Source of the DNA: Wandonia haliotis
GTDB taxonomy: Bacteria > Bacteroidota > Bacteroidia > Flavobacteriales_D > Crocinitomicaceae
Direction of reading: 5' to 3'
Assembly (NCBI RefSeq): GCF_039523435.1
Contig: NZ_BAAAFH010000011.1
Coordinates: 310,001 to 374,000, forward strand
DNA: 64,000 nt
Numbering within the stretch: position 1 is the stretch's first letter; every line of letters begins with the position of its first letter. The position numbers and the translations under genes are program-made. The notes below the pieces were generated by a model. It was not told where the DNA came from and ran no database searches. It saw nothing but the letters and a program-made list of their open reading frames with translations. Below are positions 1 to 7,426 of this stretch, one piece after another.

Positions 1-60
1 AAGTGATTTTGTATTTTCCTGAATTTGATCCAGATCTTCTTTTATTTCTTCAAATGCCAT
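1..60 (-). CDS. N-terminal fragment of a small holin-like or phage-holin-family membrane protein
   Basis: An ATG on the minus strand at 60 opens a frame that reads MAFEEIKEDLDQIQENTKSL and runs off the left edge of the window, so only 20 residues are visible. It starts 9 nt after the stop of the YtxH-family gene, in the same direction, so the two are probably co-transcribed. In Bacteroidota a YtxH protein is often followed by a small phage-holin-superfamily membrane protein with a charged, helical N-terminus like this one. That is inference from context, because the membrane segments would lie outside the window. Confidence 0.55.
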   Translation of the reverse strand, partial: MAFEEIKEDLDQIQENTKSL

Positions 61-69
61 ACAGGTAAA

Positions 70-393
70 TTACTTTTTTGCTACTTCTTTTTTTAACGCT
101 GCCAATTTAGCTTCTAGGATCTCTATTACGTCCTCTGTTTTATCTTTCCCTTCTGAAACTAATTTGTCCAGTGATTCGTCAAAACGACTTTCTGTCTGAT
201 TTACCTTTTCTTTCAGCATGGCAATGAGATCTTCATACTTGTCCGAAAGGTCTTCTTTACCTTTATCAAATTTGTCTTTGATTTTTTTTCGGGTTTCAGA
301 GCCCTTGTCCGGTGCAAACAAAACCCCTACTCCCACTCCTATTGCTACTCCTGATAATAATGCAATAAGTGTATCTGTTGTGTGATTTGACAT
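70..393 (-). CDS. YtxH domain-containing protein
   Basis: A 107-residue protein. Residues about 8-28 form a Gly/Val/Ala-rich membrane segment (ALLSGVAIGVGVGVLFAPDKG), followed by the GSETRKKIKDK motif typical of YtxH/GvpP-like proteins. The rest is a long charged amphipathic helix ending in a Lys/Ala-rich tail. Members are small stress-associated membrane-anchored proteins of unknown mechanism. It lies directly upstream of the partial holin-like gene in the same direction. The 5' side faces a 500-nt region without a coding gene. Family assignment is fairly secure; function is not known. Confidence 0.85.
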   Translation of the reverse strand: MSNHTTDTLIALLSGVAIGVGVGVLFAPDKGSETRKKIKDKFDKGKEDLSDKYEDLIAMLKEKVNQTESRFDESLDKLVSEGKDKTEDVIEILEAKLAALKKEVAKK

Positions 394-653
394 AATTTTG
401 TTGTTTTAGAATGAATATTCCCTTTGAAAATAAGAGGATTCTCTGTAAAAAGCAAGAAATACGCCCGGGAAACAAACCTTTTTTACAAATTTTAACGAAG
501 CTATTCTTTGCGTAGGATCAGATTTGTTATTGTGTAAGAGGTTTCCCAAATAGCCTTATTTTGTCTACTTCTATCTCTCTGTTTTCAGGCGAAAAACATA
601 AGGTAATCGACTATTTTTCAGTAGGTAATCATTGTGGTCGATGTTGTATTAAG

Positions 654-683
654 ATTAATCTAGTATTATATTTTATTAATCTA
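654..683 (+). repeat. 9-bp direct repeat with 12-bp spacer (possible activator site)
   Basis: ATTAATCTA occurs at 654-662 and again at 675-683, a 21-bp periodicity of two helical turns. A second, shorter pair, AGGTAATC at 601-608 and 623-630, has a 22-bp period. Two 9-bp direct repeats with a 12-bp spacer is the geometry bound by LytTR-type regulators, though the sequence does not match a LytTR consensus I know. The repeats lie about 85-115 bp upstream of the likely start site of the candidate small RNA. Confidence 0.35.
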
Positions 684-731
684 TTGAATGCTTGTTTTTG
701 TCTAAAAAAACAGATTTTTTATTAAACAATG

Positions 732-762
732 TTGCGAGATCGATGAAAGGAACTTATCTTTG
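732..762 (+). promoter_or_regulatory. Bacteroidota-type promoter of candidate small RNA
   Basis: TTG at 732-734 and TATCTTTG at 755-762 match the -33 TTG / -7 TAnnTTTG consensus with a 20-bp spacer. The predicted start is about 767-770. No coding frame begins within the next 65 nt before the terminator. Confidence 0.6.
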
Positions 763-767
763 TGTCA

Positions 768-837
768 GGTTTAGTTGTAAAAGGTAGGTTAGGTTACATT
801 GGAGAGTTGACGCCCGTTGACTCTCCTTTGTTTTTTT
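768..837 (+). ncRNA. candidate orphan small RNA (about 70 nt)
   Basis: The stretch is bounded by a consensus promoter (-7 box 755-762) and an intrinsic terminator (stem 801-807 with 820-826, then TTTG and seven T). It contains no ATG and no plausible small ORF. Internally it carries GGTAGGTTAGGTTAC-like iterations and a repeated GTTGAC across the hairpin loop. It is too short for tmRNA or 6S RNA and I do not recognise a family. The alternative is an attenuated leader of the membrane-protein gene at 894, which lies 57 nt after the terminator. Start and end are inferred to within a few bases. Confidence 0.5.
801..837 (+). terminator. intrinsic terminator
   Basis: GGAGAGT at 801-807 pairs with ACTCTCC at 820-826, and is followed directly by TTTGTTTTTTT. 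No annotated plus-strand gene lies upstream, so it most likely ends the candidate small RNA. Confidence 0.75.
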
Positions 838-893
838 AGTGAAAACTGACAGATATCAACTTTTACTTGCAAATACAATGATAATTTTCGGGA

Positions 894-1427
894 ATGGCAT
901 TTAATAAATTAGACCACTCACTGGAAGGTGAATTCCTCCCCCGTTTCCGACTGCGCATAGCAGAAGAGAAAACAGCAATCTTTGATAAGATTAAGGAGGA
1001 GGCTACTATAGAAACGACTGTTTCTGGCACATTTGCAGAAAATTATGTCATCCTTCGGATTCCGAAATATGAAAGACATTATTGGTCTCCAGAATTACAA
1101 ATTCAATCCATAAGAAGTGAGGAAAATAATGCTTCCATATTGCGTTGTGTCATCGGACCGGCTCAATCAGTATGGCTTATGTTTACCTTTTTCTATTCAA
1201 TAACTATTCTGTTGACTGTTTTTGGTGGTATGTTTGGTATGATTCAATATTCAGTTGCCAGGACTTCAGCTTTTTTGTGGTTCTGGCCTGTGGGAATTGT
1301 TCTTTTGATTGTCTTGTTTGCTGTATCGAAAGCCGGACAACGAAAAGCCCGCAATCAAACCCTGCATTTAGTTAGTTTTCTCTTGCATGCCCTTGAAAAA
1401 GAGTATGAAGTAACTCGCATTGAATAA
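894..1427 (+). CDS. hypothetical two-helix membrane protein
   Basis: A 177-residue protein of unknown family. Residues 1-95 are soluble and mixed alpha/beta. Two hydrophobic segments follow at about 96-122 (VWLMFTFFYSITILLTVFGG) and 131-150 (FLWFWPVGIVLLIVLFAV). A short basic segment, KAGQRKARN, and a cytoplasmic-looking C-terminal helix come next. The layout suggests an inner-membrane protein with a soluble N-terminal domain. It stands alone, between the candidate small RNA and the PadR-PspC operon, in the same direction. I cannot assign a function. The frame is supported by length and the clear membrane segments; a 76-residue frame inside it on the same strand is a shadow. Confidence 0.75.
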   Translation: MAFNKLDHSLEGEFLPRFRLRIAEEKTAIFDKIKEEATIETTVSGTFAENYVILRIPKYERHYWSPELQIQSIRSEENNASILRCVIGPAQSVWLMFTFFYSITILLTVFGGMFGMIQYSVARTSAFLWFWPVGIVLLIVLFAVSKAGQRKARNQTLHLVSFLLHALEKEYEVTRIE

Positions 1428-1471
1428 TTTTTTTATTATTTAAATTATTGTTTATCAGTTGTTTGGTATTT

Positions 1472-1493
1472 GTACTATAAAATTTTATAGTAC
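1472..1493. promoter_or_regulatory. perfect 22-bp palindrome, candidate PadR operator
   Basis: GTACTATAAAA at 1472-1482 is followed directly by its exact reverse complement at 1483-1493. Extra ATAGTA half-sites occur at 1504-1509 and 1541-1546. The palindrome lies just upstream of the -33 element of the padR promoter, and the last half-site is inside the leader. PadR regulators commonly bind palindromes at their own promoters, so autoregulation is the simplest reading. Confidence 0.6.
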
Positions 1494-1499
1494 CTTGTA

Positions 1500-1531
1500 T
1501 TGCATAGTATTATCTTTTGTTTATATCTTTG
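1500..1531 (+). promoter_or_regulatory. promoter of the padR-pspC operon
   Basis: TTG at 1500-1502 and TATCTTTG at 1524-1531 are separated by 21 bp, a good match to the Bacteroidota consensus. The padR start codon follows 18 nt later at 1550. Confidence 0.65.
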
Positions 1532-1549
1532 TGATAAATAATAGTAGGT

Positions 1550-1885
1550 ATGAATGTAGAGAACACGAAAGCACAAATGAGGAAAGGGATACTGGAACTC
1601 TGTATTTTGGCAATTCTCAAAAACAATGAATCGTACCCCTCTGAAATAATCGAAGAACTGAAAAAGAATAAACTGATTATCGTAGAAGGAACATTGTATC
1701 CATTGTTGACCAGATTGAAGAATGCAGATCTCCTCTCCTACCGTTGGGAGGAATCTACCAGCGGTCCACCACGTAAATACTATGCTTTAACCAGCAAAGG
1801 CGATCAGTTCCTTGAAGAGTTAAAGATGACCTGGGAAGAGCTTTCAGGGGCAGTAAATCACAGTTTAAAATCAACAAAATCATGA
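1550..1885 (+). CDS. PadR family transcriptional regulator
   Basis: A 111-residue winged-helix regulator. Residues about 8-80 form the PadR domain: QMRKGILELCILAILKN, SYPSEIIEELKK, the VEGTLYPLLTRLKNADLL recognition region and the GPPRKYYALTSKG wing, all typical of the family. It has the short form, with a brief C-terminal dimerisation helix. It overlaps the next gene by 4 nt (ATGA), which implies translational coupling with the PspC-domain protein, a common pairing in Bacteroidota. A perfect 22-bp palindrome with extra half-sites upstream is the likely operator. The effector is unknown; PadR proteins often respond to phenolics, drugs or membrane stress. Confidence 0.92.
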   Translation: MNVENTKAQMRKGILELCILAILKNNESYPSEIIEELKKNKLIIVEGTLYPLLTRLKNADLLSYRWEESTSGPPRKYYALTSKGDQFLEELKMTWEELSGAVNHSLKSTKS

Positions 1886-3399
1886 ATAAGACAGTTTCTT
1901 GCAATATAAGTGGCATCATTTTTAACCTGGAAGAAAATGCGTATGCTACATTGAATACTTATTTGACAAACCTCAGGACACACCTTCGAAATGTAGAGGG
2001 AAGCGATGAGATTTATGCAGATATAGAGTCCAGAATTGCTGAATTATTCAGTGGTAAACTGGGTGTTTCAAAAGAAGTCATCACAGAAGCAGATGTTGAT
2101 GAAGTGATCCGAATCCTGGGAAATCCGGAAGAGTATATTGATGAAGATGCAGAAGAGTCCGAAGGGCAAAATAAAGAAAAGGAGACTAAAAGATCTGAGT
2201 CTGCTAAAGTATTTATGCGTGACCCCGATAATGGAGTTATTGCTGGGGTTTGTACAGGAATTTCTGCTTATTTCGGGGTTGACCTTACACTTGTGAGAGG
2301 TTTATTTGTCTTACTTTTCTTTCTTACCGGATTTGGTCTCGGGTTGTACATTGTTTTGTGGATTATAGCTCCCCGGGCAAATTCCTCTGCGGATAAATTG
2401 AGAATGAGAGGTAAGCCGATCAATATAGACAGTATTAAACGAGAAGTGCATGAAGCAGCAGAAAGAGTAGAACGCTATTCTAAAAGCAAAGCAACTCGTC
2501 AGAAGTTTGAAACGGTTAAAGATCGAACCAATCGTTTTGGAAGAGCATTGGGGAGTATTATAGGATTGTTTTTGATTATAGGAGCTGCTTTCGGAATTAT
2601 CACGTTTTTGACGGTTACGCTCACGGAAGTAGGAATCTTTTCTTCTGATGATGGAGAACGCTTGATTTCTCTTTATGAGTTCAGTGATGTGATTTTTCGT
2701 TCCGATTTCCAGAGTTTTCTTGGTTGGACAGGATTGCTGGGCACGGTTCTTATTCCCATGATTGCTTTTATTATTATGGGAATGATTATGCTACTTCACA
2801 TTCGTAGTCAATGGAGTAAATATGTGTTCATTCTATTGACGATTTTCTGGTTTGTTTCTATCGGAATACTTACTGTAACCGGATTGCAGGTCGGGAGTGA
2901 ATTCAGTAGCTACAAGGAAATTGATGAATCAATTGGACAGGTAGCTTCATCTAAATTGGTCATCAATGTACCTGAGGTATATGGTTCTGATATAGGTAAA
3001 GTACTTGAGATCGATGATGAAGAATTCAGTAACCGGATTCAAATGGAAGATGAGAATATTAAAAGTGGGTTTGTGGCATTAAAATTTGTGCCTTCGGAAG
3101 ATTCTTTATTCCATATAAAGACCGTAAAAAGTTCGTATGGAATTACTAGTAAGAAAGCATTGTCACTAAGTAATAATATTATACACGATGTTCACCTGGA
3201 TAGCAATCAATTGACTGTTTATCCGTACTACCTCTTCCCTGCTGATGATAAATTAAGAGGACAACATGTTCAGGTATATGTGGCGGTGCCTGTTGGAGGC
3301 GAGATAGACTGGAAAGGAAATAAAAAGCAGTTGAATATTTCCAACCGATCCAGTAAAATCGAATTTGAAACCAGAACGGTTGAAGTCGATATTGATTAG
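1882..3399 (+). CDS. PspC domain-containing membrane protein
   Basis: A 505-residue protein. An N-terminal soluble domain (about 1-85; NKTVSCNISGIIFNLEENAY and similar) is shared with other Bacteroidota PspC proteins. A PspC domain at about 108-172 (KVFMRDPDNGVIAGVCTGIS) includes a membrane helix. Three further membrane segments follow at about 225-250, 280-307 and 313-335, then a periplasmic beta-rich C-terminal region. PspC proteins sense or respond to envelope stress. It is coupled to the PadR gene by a 4-nt overlap, so PadR probably controls it. A strong terminator at 3436-3470 closes the operon. Confidence 0.88.
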   Translation: MNKTVSCNISGIIFNLEENAYATLNTYLTNLRTHLRNVEGSDEIYADIESRIAELFSGKLGVSKEVITEADVDEVIRILGNPEEYIDEDAEESEGQNKEKETKRSESAKVFMRDPDNGVIAGVCTGISAYFGVDLTLVRGLFVLLFFLTGFGLGLYIVLWIIAPRANSSADKLRMRGKPINIDSIKREVHEAAERVERYSKSKATRQKFETVKDRTNRFGRALGSIIGLFLIIGAAFGIITFLTVTLTEVGIFSSDDGERLISLYEFSDVIFRSDFQSFLGWTGLLGTVLIPMIAFIIMGMIMLLHIRSQWSKYVFILLTIFWFVSIGILTVTGLQVGSEFSSYKEIDESIGQVASSKLVINVPEVYGSDIGKVLEIDDEEFSNRIQMEDENIKSGFVALKFVPSEDSLFHIKTVKSSYGITSKKALSLSNNIIHDVHLDSNQLTVYPYYLFPADDKLRGQHVQVYVAVPVGGEIDWKGNKKQLNISNRSSKIEFETRTVEVDID

Positions 3400-3435
3400 T
3401 AACTTTTTTCATGTAACATAGCAAAGCAAGCGAAT

Positions 3436-3470
3436 GGGGACACAAGAGATTGAGTCCCCGTTTGTTTTTT
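3436..3470 (+). terminator. intrinsic terminator of the padR-pspC operon
   Basis: GGGGAC at 3436-3441 pairs with GTCCCC at 3454-3459 across a 12-nt loop, followed by GTTTGTTTTTT. Confidence 0.7.
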
Positions 3471-3535
3471 AAGATTTTAAGTCTGTACTCCGAATCCCTG
3501 TTTTTCGATAAACTTTTCTGTCTATATTTGTCCGT

Positions 3536-5557
3536 ATGAGCTTTTTGTACCCACAGTTTCTTTTTGCATTTGGAGTTCTGGCTATTCCTTTAATTCTTCA
3601 TTTGTTTCATCTGCGAAAGTTCAAGGTATTTTATTTTTCTTCTATAAGCTTTCTTCAGGAACTGGATACAACTTCAAAGTCAACACGTAATTTACGCCGT
3701 TTACTGGTTTTAATAATGCGATTATTAGCTTTCTCTGCATTAATACTGGCTTTTGCTCAGCCTTATTTCCCGGAAGAAATTACCCCTGTTAAAACAGATC
3801 GTGTTCGGGTTGTTTTCATTGATAATTCGCAAAGCATGGCGGCCAAAGGGGTTGAAGGAGAACTGTTAAGTCAGGCTAAAACTACAGCTTTGGAGTTGGT
3901 GAAGAAGGATAAACCCGGAACCCGGTATTTTGTTTTTACCAATGATTTTTCTGCAGAAGAACTTCACCCGATGTCTCAGCCGGATGCGATTGACTATTTA
4001 GAGAATATTGAGTATTCTGCTCATAGCCGTTCTTCAGAGTTTATATTCAGGTCCATTGCTTCTTCTCTGTCGGATGCAGGAATGGAGGGAAATGTTTTTG
4101 TTTTTAGTGATGCGCAAAAATCCCAATGGAGTGATCCGGTTCAGGATTCACTTGCTTTGGATGTACGTTTTATCAGGTTAGCAGCTCAACTGGTTAGTAA
4201 TAAAAGTATTGATTCGGTATGGTTGAGTACACCTGTGCATCGCTTAAATGCTCCGTATGAGATTAATGTTAGGATTGTAAATCATTCTGATTCAGATATT
4301 AACTCGCTTCCTGTTAAAGTGAAAGTGAATGAGTCTGAACAACAATTTACGGCGGAATTTAATGGAAAGAAAGAAACGGTTTTATCGCTGAATTATTCTG
4401 CTACTTCGCCGGGATATAATGAAATACGGGTCGAGATTGACGATGAACAATTGTTCTTTGATGATGTAATGTATGCCACGTTTAACGTCAGAAACGAACA
4501 ATCGGTAGGAATTATAAACGGAGAGCAGGAAACCAGCAATGTTTCGCTCGTGTATGAACTGGATGCGTATTATCGCTTGTCAACCTGGGATTCCAACCAA
4601 ATTTTGTATCAGGAAGTCGATAAAGTGGACGTATTGGTTGTCAATGAAGTAAAACAGGTTGACAGAGCACTCTCCGAAGGTATTAAGAGGTTACTTGACA
4701 GAGGCGGTGCCGTTGTGTTGATTCCGTCAGGAAAACCTGATTTTTCTTCCTGGAATGAGCTTTTAGCAGGATTGGAAATGCCGGTAATGCAGAAAAAAGA
4801 TTCTCTTACGGCTTCGTTGGATAAGATTCACACACATCCGTTTTTCGATGGTGTTTTTGATACAAAGAATCCATCCATACAAATTCCGGTTAAGAGAAGT
4901 AGTAGTCTGATTACTTCCGGAAGTCGTTCTATGCCACTACTCTCCTATTCAGACGGTTCGTCTTTTATGAACGTTTCTACAAAATACGGAAATCGCCTCT
5001 TTACATTTAGTCCCGAATTAAACCGATCGAACCGATCGCTGCTGAACAGTGATTTGTTTAGTGCTTTATTCCTTCGAATCGCGGAGTTTTCGGGAGGAAA
5101 TGCCCCTCTTTACCTAACAGCCGGAATCCCTTCTTCGTACACCGTGCAAACTATCAAAACAACTGAAAGTCCGGTTCGGGTTTCAGGGAATGAAACCGGT
5201 TTCATTCCCCGACAGGACAGGAACAACGAACAGACTGTTTTATATTTTTCAGGTGGTGATGATGAAAAGGCATTGCGTGCCGGAATATACGATTTGAAGC
5301 AGGACGAAACAGTGATTGGAAGACTGGCGGTGAATACGAACCGGGAAGAATCCGACCCTACAGTTTTGTCGGCAGAAGATTTAACGGTATTAGCAACAAA
5401 TTCCGGATTACATTCTTTCAAAGTAAGTGAAATAAGTGAATCGGAAGAAATTCATCGTTTGGAAGGACAAAAAGACACGGAATTATGGAGAATTCTATTA
5501 ATTTTGGCACTATTGTTCTTTATGGCGGAAATGGCTGTCTTGAAATTTGTAAAATAA
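3536..5557 (+). CDS. BatA/VWA-domain membrane protein
   Basis: A 673-residue protein. Residues 1-80 form the aerotolerance-type BatA N-terminal region with two membrane helices (SFLYPQFLFAFGVLAIPLILHLFHLRKF and a second at about 62-80). A von Willebrand A-like domain follows, with a DxSxS metal-site motif (FIDNSQSM, about residues 93-100). The long periplasmic middle is beta-rich, and a last membrane helix is at about 652-672. Such proteins are frequent in Bacteroidota and probably act in envelope or complex assembly; the precise role is unknown. A TATATTTG box at 3523-3530 ends only 5 nt before the ATG, so the mRNA may be leaderless. The dihydroorotase-like gene follows 37 nt downstream. Confidence 0.85.
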   Translation: MSFLYPQFLFAFGVLAIPLILHLFHLRKFKVFYFSSISFLQELDTTSKSTRNLRRLLVLIMRLLAFSALILAFAQPYFPEEITPVKTDRVRVVFIDNSQSMAAKGVEGELLSQAKTTALELVKKDKPGTRYFVFTNDFSAEELHPMSQPDAIDYLENIEYSAHSRSSEFIFRSIASSLSDAGMEGNVFVFSDAQKSQWSDPVQDSLALDVRFIRLAAQLVSNKSIDSVWLSTPVHRLNAPYEINVRIVNHSDSDINSLPVKVKVNESEQQFTAEFNGKKETVLSLNYSATSPGYNEIRVEIDDEQLFFDDVMYATFNVRNEQSVGIINGEQETSNVSLVYELDAYYRLSTWDSNQILYQEVDKVDVLVVNEVKQVDRALSEGIKRLLDRGGAVVLIPSGKPDFSSWNELLAGLEMPVMQKKDSLTASLDKIHTHPFFDGVFDTKNPSIQIPVKRSSSLITSGSRSMPLLSYSDGSSFMNVSTKYGNRLFTFSPELNRSNRSLLNSDLFSALFLRIAEFSGGNAPLYLTAGIPSSYTVQTIKTTESPVRVSGNETGFIPRQDRNNEQTVLYFSGGDDEKALRAGIYDLKQDETVIGRLAVNTNREESDPTVLSAEDLTVLATNSGLHSFKVSEISESEEIHRLEGQKDTELWRILLILALLFFMAEMAVLKFVK

Positions 5558-5594
5558 AGGACATAATGAATGATCTGATACAGAATTAGCGTAA

Positions 5595-6869
5595 ATGAGA
5601 ATCCTGATAAAACAAGCAAAGGTTCTGGACAAGACCTCCTCGCTTCACGGCAAAACAACTGATATACTGGTTGTAGACGGAGTAATCTCCGAAATAGCAG
5701 AAAACATACAATCTGAAGCTGATTTTAGTTTAAATTTTCCAAATCTTCATATTTCAAAGGGTTGGTTTGATCTGAAAGCACATTTCTGTGATCCGGGAGA
5801 GGAACACAAAGAAACTATTCAGACGGGGTTACGTGCTGCCGAATCAGGTGGATACACACACGTTGCCTTACTACCTTCAACTGTACCGGCGGTTTCTAAT
5901 AAAGCCCAGGTTGAATATGTTATCGGAAAATCAGATTTCTCAGCTGTTTCAGTTCTTCCTATGGGAACGCTGACTGAGGGAATGAAAGGAGAAAATCTGG
6001 CTGAGCTATACGATATGTTCCAAAGCGGAGCAGGATTCTTTACAGATGATACGAAACATGTGAGTTCGGGAATTTTGTACAGAGGTTTACTTTATGTTCA
6101 GAACTTTGGCGGTAGAATCATCAGCTTTGCGAATGATTCAGGACTTTCCAAAGGAGGTATGGTAAATGAAGGACGTGCGAGTACGCTTACCGGACTAAAA
6201 GCTATTCCGTCTATTTCGGAAGCCATTCAGATTGAACGGGATCTCCGGTTAGTGGAATATACGGGAGGTGAACTTCATTTTACGGGTATTTCAACCGAAG
6301 AAGGAGTTCGTTTGATTGCAGAAGCCAAATCCAAAGGACTGCGCGTAACAGCAGATGTTCACGCCAATCATTTGGTATTCAATGAAGAATCGGTTATCGG
6401 ATTTGATAGTAATTTTAAAGTAATGCCACCTTACAGACGCGAAACAGATCGTGTAGCGTTATGGAAAGGATTACAAGACGGAACGCTGGATGCAATTGTA
6501 TCAGATCACCGTCCATACGATAAAGAAGAAAAAGACCTTGAATTTGATCATGCAGGCTTTGGAAATATTGCCTTACAAACTGTATTTGCATCTCTTTCTT
6601 CTGCTCCGGAATTTGATCTGGAGTTGGTAATTGAGAAGCTTACAAACGGACCACGTTCCGTACACGGATCAGATTCAGGAGAATTGAAAACAGGTAGTTC
6701 GGCTGATCTCACGGCTTTTATTCCGGATGAAAAATGGATATTCGATCGGGATACCAATTGCAGTAAATGCGATAATACACCGTTTTTAGGAGAAGAACTT
6801 ACAGGGAGACCTGTAGCAATTTTTAATAAAGGACAATTTGTCCGCATCAAAGACCAGGCAGATGAGTAA
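5595..6869 (+). CDS. dihydroorotase-like amidohydrolase, probably non-catalytic
   Basis: A 424-residue amidohydrolase-fold protein of the PyrC type, aligned along its full length to dihydroorotase. The metal-binding DxHxHxRxPG motif is degenerate: residues 59-68 read DLKAHFCDPG, with Lys61 in place of the first His and Cys65 in place of the substrate-binding Arg. His63, VHANHL and SDHRPYDKEEK are kept. Bacteroidota and some Proteobacteria carry such pseudo-dihydroorotases, which in Pseudomonas hold aspartate transcarbamoylase together. A structural role in pyrimidine synthesis is therefore likelier than catalysis. It overlaps the next gene by 8 nt. Confidence 0.85.
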   Translation: MRILIKQAKVLDKTSSLHGKTTDILVVDGVISEIAENIQSEADFSLNFPNLHISKGWFDLKAHFCDPGEEHKETIQTGLRAAESGGYTHVALLPSTVPAVSNKAQVEYVIGKSDFSAVSVLPMGTLTEGMKGENLAELYDMFQSGAGFFTDDTKHVSSGILYRGLLYVQNFGGRIISFANDSGLSKGGMVNEGRASTLTGLKAIPSISEAIQIERDLRLVEYTGGELHFTGISTEEGVRLIAEAKSKGLRVTADVHANHLVFNEESVIGFDSNFKVMPPYRRETDRVALWKGLQDGTLDAIVSDHRPYDKEEKDLEFDHAGFGNIALQTVFASLSSAPEFDLELVIEKLTNGPRSVHGSDSGELKTGSSADLTAFIPDEKWIFDRDTNCSKCDNTPFLGEELTGRPVAIFNKGQFVRIKDQADE

Positions 6870-7416
6870 AAAAGATTTTTTCAAAGCTTTTTTTACGTCG
6901 AGAAAAGTAACAGGATCAGTGGTTCCCAGCAGTCGTTTTTTAACAGGGAAAATGTTGGAAACAGTTGATTTTGGAAGTGCACGTTGTATAGTAGAATTAG
7001 GTCCGGGAACAGGAGTTTTTACAAAAGAAATCCTGAAACGAATGCAACCGGATGCCAAACTGCTTGTAGTTGAATTAAATGATACGTTTGTAGATAATTT
7101 AAAGCAATTGATAGATGACCCGAGAGTGGTTATTATTCACGGATCCGCTGAAAATATTGGAGAATATATCCGCGAACAGGGGTTTGAAAGAGCCGATTTT
7201 ATTATTTCAAGTCTACCGTTGACAACGATTCCACAGGAAATCAGACAAAGTATTTTGAAAAAAGCCTACGAATTTTTAAAAGAAGGGGGGCAATTTATCC
7301 AGTTTCAGTATTCAATGCACCAGCGAAAAAACCTGAAACAATTGTATCGCAAACTGGAATTAGCCTATACTCCGTTGAACTTCCCTCCTGCTTTTGTATA
7401 TCGTTGCACAAAGTAG
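6862..7416 (+). CDS. class I SAM-dependent methyltransferase, phospholipid N-methyltransferase-like
   Basis: A 184-residue protein from the ATG at 6862. A TTG 24 nt upstream would add eight residues, but the ATG, which overlaps the preceding stop codon, is preferred. The SAM-binding motif is VELGPGTGVFT (about residues 45-55), followed by the acidic VVELND strand. The opening FFKAFFTSRKVTGSVVPSS and the LPLTTIP motif resemble PmtA-like phosphatidylethanolamine methyltransferases and rRNA dimethylase-fold proteins. The substrate is inferred. Its 3' end faces the convergent pbpC gene, 10 nt away. Confidence 0.82.
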   Translation: MSKKDFFKAFFTSRKVTGSVVPSSRFLTGKMLETVDFGSARCIVELGPGTGVFTKEILKRMQPDAKLLVVELNDTFVDNLKQLIDDPRVVIIHGSAENIGEYIREQGFERADFIISSLPLTTIPQEIRQSILKKAYEFLKEGGQFIQFQYSMHQRKNLKQLYRKLELAYTPLNFPPAFVYRCTK

Positions 7417-7426
7417 ACGGATACTA

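Larger units (their letters stand above)
394..893. other. 500-nt noncoding region with direct repeats and a promoter-terminator pair
   Basis: No credible protein-coding frame is present. The stretch holds two sets of short direct repeats: AGGTAATC at 601-608 and 623-630, and ATTAATCTA at 654-662 and 675-683. These are followed by a good Bacteroidota-type promoter (TTG at 732-734, TATCTTTG at 755-762) and a strong hairpin/T-tract terminator at 801-837. The minus-strand promoter of the YtxH gene must also lie in the left part, but I could not pick a convincing box for it. Confidence 0.6.
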
